A stretch of 64,000 bases of DNA. It comes from Fragum whitleyi (lineage: Eukaryota; Mollusca; Bivalvia; Cardiida; Cardiidae). The DNA lies in the NCBI GenBank assembly GCA_948146395.1, contig OX411556.1, forward strand, positions 31,075,056 to 31,139,055, given 5' to 3'. The notes beneath the pieces were generated by a model. It was not told where the DNA came from and searched no databases. It saw only the letters and a program-made list of their open reading frames with translations. Below, in pieces: positions 58,236 to 64,000 of the stretch. How positions within the stretch are numbered: position 1 is the first letter of the stretch; each line of letters opens with the position of its first letter. Position numbers and translations under genes: made by a program.

Positions 58236-60077
58236 GCCTCCCTTTTCTCTCTTTGCTCCCTCCCTATCAATGTGTCTCCATCAATCTTATTTTCCATTCT
58301 TTTCCATCTTTTAACTATCTATGTGCCCACTTTTTATTCAAAGGTATTTAATAAAGAATTGACAGGAGTTACCTCATTATTAAGGAAGCTGGCTCCTGAG
58401 ATCAAAGCAATACAGTTTTCCTGATTTTTTATTTTACGTAGCCAAACATTATTCTACTACCAAAATTCATTTTAAAGTAGGGGTCATTGGATTGGATTCT
58501 GATAAAATCGACTGTTTAAGTGGATGGGGTCCACTTTTCTTGATTGCGAAAAATGTATGTAAAAAAGACCCCCTCCATCTGTATTTGAAAATAAAAGCGT
58601 GTCTATCGATTCAAAGAAGATCAAACTCTTTTATTTTGAACAAAAGGTATCATATTATTTAAAAGGTAGATAGATAAAACGTTTGTATTCAAATGTTAGT
58701 GAAAAAACGACCATTTTTAAGCAATTGATGGTCAAACTTTTTTTTCTTAAATTTATTTGCTATTATCATTCAATGTAAATGAAAATAATATAGAAATAGT
58801 AATACAGTCCTTTTTATATTTTCTCGGTAAATTTTAAACCTGATGACGAATCAGGGAAACTAAGTAAAATATAGGGTCATTGAGTTGGTTTTTATCGATA
58901 TTTTGACTTTTTCTTGTATTAAAAGGAGGTAATAAATAAAAAATGTCATTTGTATATCATTATAAGAAAAAATATTCAAAATTAGTAAACAGATAAATCT
59001 TTTTGGGAAGCTGACTTTAGAATTGCATTTCCAATTCACGTGACTTACTTTTTCTTATCTCTAGGCTAGGTATCCGAGGTCAAGGTCCGACTTGGAGGTC
59101 AAAGGTTAAAATCGGTTGAATATATTCAATACCGCACCATATCTCTGGTATTCATGGATCGTTCTCAAAAAAAATAAAAAAAATAGCACAAGTACTAACC
59201 ACCACGGGACCATGTGTCATGTGTAATCCTTTTGTAAGTAGCTCAAAGTTCAAGGTCTAACAAAGAGTTCAAAGTTAAAAAAAAAAGGGGTAAATTTTTA
59301 ATGTTTTCGCAATATTTCGGATATATACTTCAATGGATTCTATGACAACTTGTCGCATCTTTCATCAGTTATTTACATCATTGAATGTTAAGTTGCAATT
59401 GGTAAGTTTTAAGTCTGTAGCTCCAATGCAAATGTCATAGTTAGAGTTTAAAAGTCAAATTCCGGGTTGTTTATCAAATAGTTCTAAAAAACTTGCATTT
59501 GAAGTTCACGAAACCTCAGTGAATTACCATTTTAAAAAGGTTAGGCCAAATTACATTCATATATCACCATACAGACGGAACAACAGTTGGGCCGCAATGT
59601 AAATGATGCGCATTTTCAGATAACGTTATTTGACGTCTAACAAAGCGCGGGAACGTTTACGTTGCTTAAACGTTTTAAAACGACGTTGACGTCACATCCT
59701 GTATTAGACAACCAAAAAAGATGTATTGGTTTATACGATATCTAGCAACAATTTTGCCGAAGTATTGAAATCAAATGTTTCGTTTTGTGTTTTAAAAAAT
59801 CCCAAAGGGCGAGGTTTGTGATATTGAATCATTTTTTAATTTCAAATCGTTTGTGGAAACTGTTCGGCGTAAACGAGTACGTGGAACCAAAGTTGTCGGA
59901 AGTTCCTGTTGCGCAATGAACCAAATTTCTCAGGGGTGAATTTCCTTAAGGTAACTGCGGACAGATAACATGGTCGAATTTTCGACTTTCTTAAAATCTC
60001 ACAATAATTTCTGAGATTTATATTTGAAGTGCGGGACTTAGCGAATACGCAATGAAAAGGGTCTAAAGTTCGTTTAC
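58232..60077. other. spacer, no gene seen
   Basis: 1.8 kb, AT-rich. The phrase gaggtcaaggtccgac...gaggtcaaagg (59076-59105) is of the type found in modular repeats, but no unit structure is clear. Confidence 0.4.
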
Positions 60078-61093
60078 TTGACGTTGTGACGTCATTAAGG
60101 GGCCAACCCCTTTTCGACCCCCCAAAATCATTATTTGCAAATATTTCTGATTTAATCGGCCGATTTTCACGAAAAAAAGTCCAAGAACGCCCGAGCTAAT
60201 CGTTTAATTTCTGTGCACATTCATATATAAAAATAGGCTCGAAACGCTAACTATTTCGCGAATTTTTAGATTTGACGTTCCTTTTTTCATTTCATTTTTT
60301 GTAAATAAGTAGAAATTTCTCAAAATTTCGGCCGGTGACCTTTGCTGATTTTTTGTTATTTTGTAGCGAAAGGAATATGCTTTGCATTACTCAAATAAAA
60401 ATGATATGTTTTCGGGTTAGATTTTGTATTATATTCGTTTTTGTGAAGTTGTTGCAACATTTTTCGTCGAATTCGACGTTGCACCAAAACCATCGGTGGT
60501 ATGCTTATTGGAGCCAATCTCCGTGCAAGAACGTATTATAACATATTTGAAATTAAGGTTTATTGTAAAATATAGGCTTCAGAAGTATTGAATCTGAATG
60601 TGATTTTAAGAAATACAAAATTTCATTTAAGTTTTATCCATTTTAAAAGACAGCTTTTGTGAACATTTGACGCGACGTTGAAATATCCTTTGAATTTTGA
60701 TATCTTCGCGGAATCGAATTTTACAAAAAATCTAACCCGCAGACACATGGTTTTTATTTCAAATTTATTCAGCGTAATGGTTTTGCAGTAACATAGATAA
60801 ATTACAGCTTAGATCACCGGACAAATTTTCGAGAAAAAAGGAAATATTTCGAGTGACTGTACTCGAAAACAGCAACGCAGAAGGCATTATCATTTAAAAC
60901 GTTACACTTAATTGTATTTCTTACACTTATATCTTCATGTCAATAAAACATGATATCATGCGTCTTTAAACGAAGCAAATGGCGTTTTCGAAATGGAAAT
61001 CGGTTTATTTTTTCTGAAAAAAAATTGGACAATTACTGATTTTGGTCCCTAGAAAAAAGGGGTCGGTCCCTTAATGTCGTCATGACGTCAACT
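60078..61093. mobile_element. ~1-kb element with TGACGTCA-containing inverted ends (candidate)
   Basis: Left end TTGACGTTGTGACGTCATTA then aggggccaaccccttttc. Right end (61051-61093) inverse: TTGACGTCATGACGACATTA then agggaccgacccctttttt. About 36 of 42 positions agree. The interior has no recognisable protein. Confidence 0.5.
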
Positions 61094-61748
61094 CTACGTT
61101 ATGAAATTCCTTGTTACGACCGAAATATGAAAACTGGTACTTCAAAGTTCAGTTTTATCGCATTTGGAATGATTTGCAGACAATTTAAAATTTCAGTAGC
61201 AGAAGCTTAGACCACAGATTATATTTCTTTTCTTTGTTTGATGGGTAGATAAAAAAAGAAAAGTTGGGGTGCTATTGATGGAAAAGGTCACAATGCGCTA
61301 GGACATCATTACGAAAAGACGGGCGGATACATTAGAACAAAACCGTCATTGCGTGTAACAATAGCTTGGATATACAACGCAACAGCGGAACCTAAATGTA
61401 TATACATTGTACATGTAAACGTATACCAAAAGAAAGACACCTTAAAATTACTCGAGGTATTTATGGAGACTCCAAGGAGTTAGACAATCGGCTTTTCGAA
61501 AGATTAATTCCAGTTTTTTACTTGTGAAAATAGATTTTATGTATCCCTTCTGTGCTATTCAATCTGTTTAAACTAGCATACTGTACTTTAATTTATATTA
61601 TCCTAGGTCCATCGATCCCCGAAATGCCATTGAACGACCAAGGTATGTGATGATGTGAGCCTCTAACCTCTATTTTTATCATTTGGACGTTCAAGTAGAT
61701 TTTGTAAACGTACAAAGCTGTTTGTCAAGTGGAAACAAGATTCTGTTA
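61094..61748. other. spacer, no gene seen
   Basis: No gene or repeat recognised. Confidence 0.4.
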
Positions 61749-62185
61749 CAGTTAACAACATCGTGAAATTGACAAGAGGAATTCTTTTTGAATGATTTAG
61801 GAATGAATTGGGTGAGTGTGTGGAGCAAGTTTTAAGGGAATTTAATGGGAGGTAATTCGATGTCGCAAAGTCTGTTCAGGATGAGCAAAATTAGCGATAT
61901 TGATTACCTTCCTTAAATAAAATATGCATACAAGTTCTATAGATAGCTTCCTATTTCTTCAAGAATCCATTAGACGCTTACAATTTGAATTATGTCAGGG
62001 AAATCGCGATTTTTCTCTATCCAAATTTATTTTGAACGACGTTATTGATTCTATATTTAAGCAATGGGTTTGAGCTTTTTTGAATGGTTTGAGTGCGTGT
62101 ATGAAATGAATAAATAGAGCGCTGAGCGAGTGATTTGCAATGGTTTTGATCGAGATGAATGTCAATTTGACGATGTAACAAACTG
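61749..62185 (-). mobile_element. MITE-A copy 14
   Basis: 437 bp with clean TA on both sides (61747-61748, 62186-62187). Ends CAGTTAACAACATCGTGAAA and inverse of CAGTTTGTTACATCGTCAAA. Palindrome 61851-61917. Confidence 0.88.
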
Positions 62186-62246
62186 TACACAGATTTGTTT
62201 TGAACAAGCTGGTCTCTATCTTTTCTGGATAGAAAGTTCATGTTAA

Positions 62247-62404
62247 GGTAGTGGACCCCCCTGATAGATCCGCAACGTTTCGAAAGTAACGATTTTAACA
62301 GTTTTAACCGAGGTTTCCTAATGATTTTTATTAGGAAACCTCGGTCAACATTGTGAAAGATCATGAGTTCCGAAATGATGCGGAACTATTACGGGTCCAC
62401 TACC
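62247..62404. mobile_element. TTAA-flanked fold-back MITE
   Basis: 158 bp between TTAA at 62243-62246 and 62405-62408. Ends GGTAGTGGACCC and exact inverse. Centre is a perfect hairpin, ACCGAGGTTTCCTAAT / ATTAGGAAACCTCGGT. The family is different from the piggyBac-like pair at 3.7-4.3 kb. Confidence 0.8.
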
Positions 62405-62634
62405 TTAAAAGATCTTCATGTTTCGCTTTTCAATTCTAAACTCCGCAAAGATTAGCATGTCTACTGAATGGAGGAATTTTGTTTTCATTTTATATTGTCG
62501 CATTTGAATATTCATCTTTTTAATGTTCTTTTTGTATTTGTTGAGGTGTTCAGATAGATCTACCCCGAATACGAAAAATATTTAGAATTATTTGGTCTCT
62601 GAATAGCGCGTTGTGAGCTATTGTTTCGTGCCAA

Positions 62635-63167
62635 TGTAACAAGAACAAAGAAGCCAGCAACAAACTTTACAATTAACAATATTTATTGACAATCATACCA
62701 GAATTATTGACAATATGAAATTAATACAAAAACAAATTACAATACCTTGAATGTTTAATCCTAAAATTTTTAATTTTAGATCCAATTTAATCAAGTTCCT
62801 GGTCCACAAATAATAAGTCCAATAATATCCGAATTTAAAATTAAGCACGCCTTTAAACACACGTTTAAAATAACGAGAAATCCCTTTTAGTTTAACACAG
62901 TACTACTAAATGAAACCATTAGTCTAAACCAAGTGAACCAAGTATGCTGTAGGAATCCCTTTATATAATACCATAGAACAATCTAGAAAAGCATAGAACA
63001 TTTGAAGATTCTAGAGCTTGAATCACTTTCTAAAAGTCCTTTCTTGAAAGATCTCAAATATTCTACATAAATTTACCTATTAGTCAAGGTATTGGAAAAT
63101 TCCCAGACTAATTCTAAAAATAGACATGGGATAACCATTATACATTAACATTCATACATGCATAACA
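62635..63167 (-). mobile_element. LTR of a Ty3/gypsy element
   Basis: On the minus strand it begins TGTTATGCATG at 63167, directly after a purine tract (AAGGGGGAAAG, 63168-63178), and ends GTTACA at 62635, giving 533 bp with TG...CA ends. Inside are a TATATAAAGG box (about 62958-62967) and AATAAA (62682-62687), as expected of U3 and R. It is the downstream LTR; the other one is outside the window. Confidence 0.8.
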
Positions 63168-63179
63168 CTTTCCCCCTTG

Positions 63180-64000
63180 AAAGAAAAAAGAAAGGTTTAT
63201 GAAATAAATCTTTCTTTTTTGCATTATCTTTAGCATATACAATGATAATATACTTACACAATTGATAATATCATGATTTGTTGAAACATTTCAGCACATC
63301 TAGCATGGAAATACAAACACTTTTCTTCAACAGAAATGAAAAAGATATATATGTGTCTTACATCAAGATCAAATTATTGGAGTGACAAACTCCTACTCAA
63401 TAATCTCTGGTTCTTACTCTTAAGCTTGTGAATAAAACTTAAGGGATTGTGGTCACTGAATACAACTATAGGAGAAGTTGCAGATGTTAAATAAACTTCA
63501 AAATGTTGTATTGCCAATATCAGAGCAAGACATTCTTTTTCAATGGTGGAATATTTTTTTCTGATGTTTGTTTAATTTTATAGAAAAATAACAAACTGGA
63601 TGATCAATACCGTCATCGTCTTCTTGCAAAAGAACAGCACCAATACCAACATCAATTGCATCAACAGCTAATTGGAAACATTTGTCAAAATCAGGTGCTA
63701 AAAGAAGTGGTGCGCTCTTTATTACGGCTTTTAAGCGATCAAATGCAACTTGACAGTTATCATTCCATTTGAACTTAACGTTTTTCTTTAATAAGTTTGT
63801 TAAGGGTTCAGCTATTATCAAAAATATCTTACAAAACTTTCTATAGTAGCCAGCCATACCAAGAAATCGCATCAGTTGCTTTTTATTAGCAGGCACAGGA
63901 AACTCAGAGATAGCATTGACATTAGATTCTAAAGATCAACATGACCCTGTCCCAAAAGATGTCCAAAAAAAGTAACAGTAGCATGACAAAATTCTGTTTT
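63180..64000 (-). pseudogene. Ty3/gypsy pol fragment: reverse transcriptase C-terminus and RNase H, broken
   Basis: Entering from the right edge, the minus strand shows the end of the reverse transcriptase (CHATVTFFGHLLGQGHV, then FLGMAGYYRKF in the connection region) and RNase H (FQLAVDAIDVGIGAVLLQED, ECLALILAIQHF, FSDHNPLSFIH). Breaks: a frameshift near 63925, a second at a 7-base T/A homopolymer (63554-63560), and a stop near 63370. After the end of RNase H (about 63355) the sequence jumps to a short non-coding stretch and the LTR, so the integrase is missing. It is a dead, internally deleted copy. Confidence 0.85.

Noticed and set aside
62617..62634. Possible primer-binding site (TTGGCACGAAAC on the minus strand) next to the LTR
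   Set aside because: By the position of pol and the purine tract this is the downstream LTR, so the adjacent bases should be host DNA; I could not match it to a tRNA end.

Overview
The window looks like nuclear DNA of a marine invertebrate, most likely a bivalve mollusc. It is AT-rich, its genes are split by GT-AG introns, and there is no operon structure. Much of the rest is transposon-derived: tRNA-derived SINEs, several families of short inverted-repeat elements (MITEs), modular tandem-repeat elements resembling the oyster 'pearl' type, a LINE fragment and a decayed Ty3/gypsy element. The species cannot be named from the sequence alone.

Coding content is small. From 1 to 10.1 kb, on the minus strand, lie two head-to-tail paralogues of an MFSD4/NaGLT1-like membrane transporter. 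The right-hand copy (6394-10075) is complete: four coding exons whose phases join without a gap into 488 codons. The left-hand copy shows only its first two exons (2879-3097 and 935-1038) and runs off the left edge. Exon 2 is 104 nt in both copies. From 18.8 to 26.9 kb on the plus strand lies a complete three-exon GT14 glycosyltransferase of the core-2/I-branching beta-1,6-N-acetylglucosaminyltransferase (GCNT) type, 480 codons. From 27 kb to the right edge no host gene could be supported. That part is repeats plus featureless AT-rich DNA, ending in a truncated Ty3/gypsy element (62635-64000, minus) with one recognisable LTR.

The repeats can be sorted into families by their ends. MITE-A is mariner-like, TA-flanked, has a central palindrome, and occurs 14 times. 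MITE-B (TGTGACCC ends, TA duplications) has three clear copies. MITE-C (TGAGCC ends) has five. MITE-D (GGGCCCGTTTTACTAAAC ends, 3-bp CWG duplications, Harbinger-like) has four. A piggyBac-like TTAA pair lies in inverted orientation. Smaller fold-back families, SINE-A (tRNA head plus conserved body), SINE-B (a different tRNA head) and pearl-like tandem-core elements are also present. Nested insertions give an order of events: MITE-D inside SINE-A, SINE-B inside MITE-B, and a 2.7-kb pearl-like element inside another repeat.

The most notable observation is at the 3' splice site of the last GCNT exon. A SINE-B copy sits immediately upstream, and its 15-bp target-site duplication contains the pyrimidine tract and the CA of the CAG acceptor. 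The insertion therefore appears to have rebuilt the splice site it landed in. The same gene has a MITE beginning 9 nt into intron 2 and another MITE ending 30 nt before the start codon, so transposons crowd its splice sites and 5' end without breaking the reading frame. I found no evidence for a previously undescribed multi-gene system.
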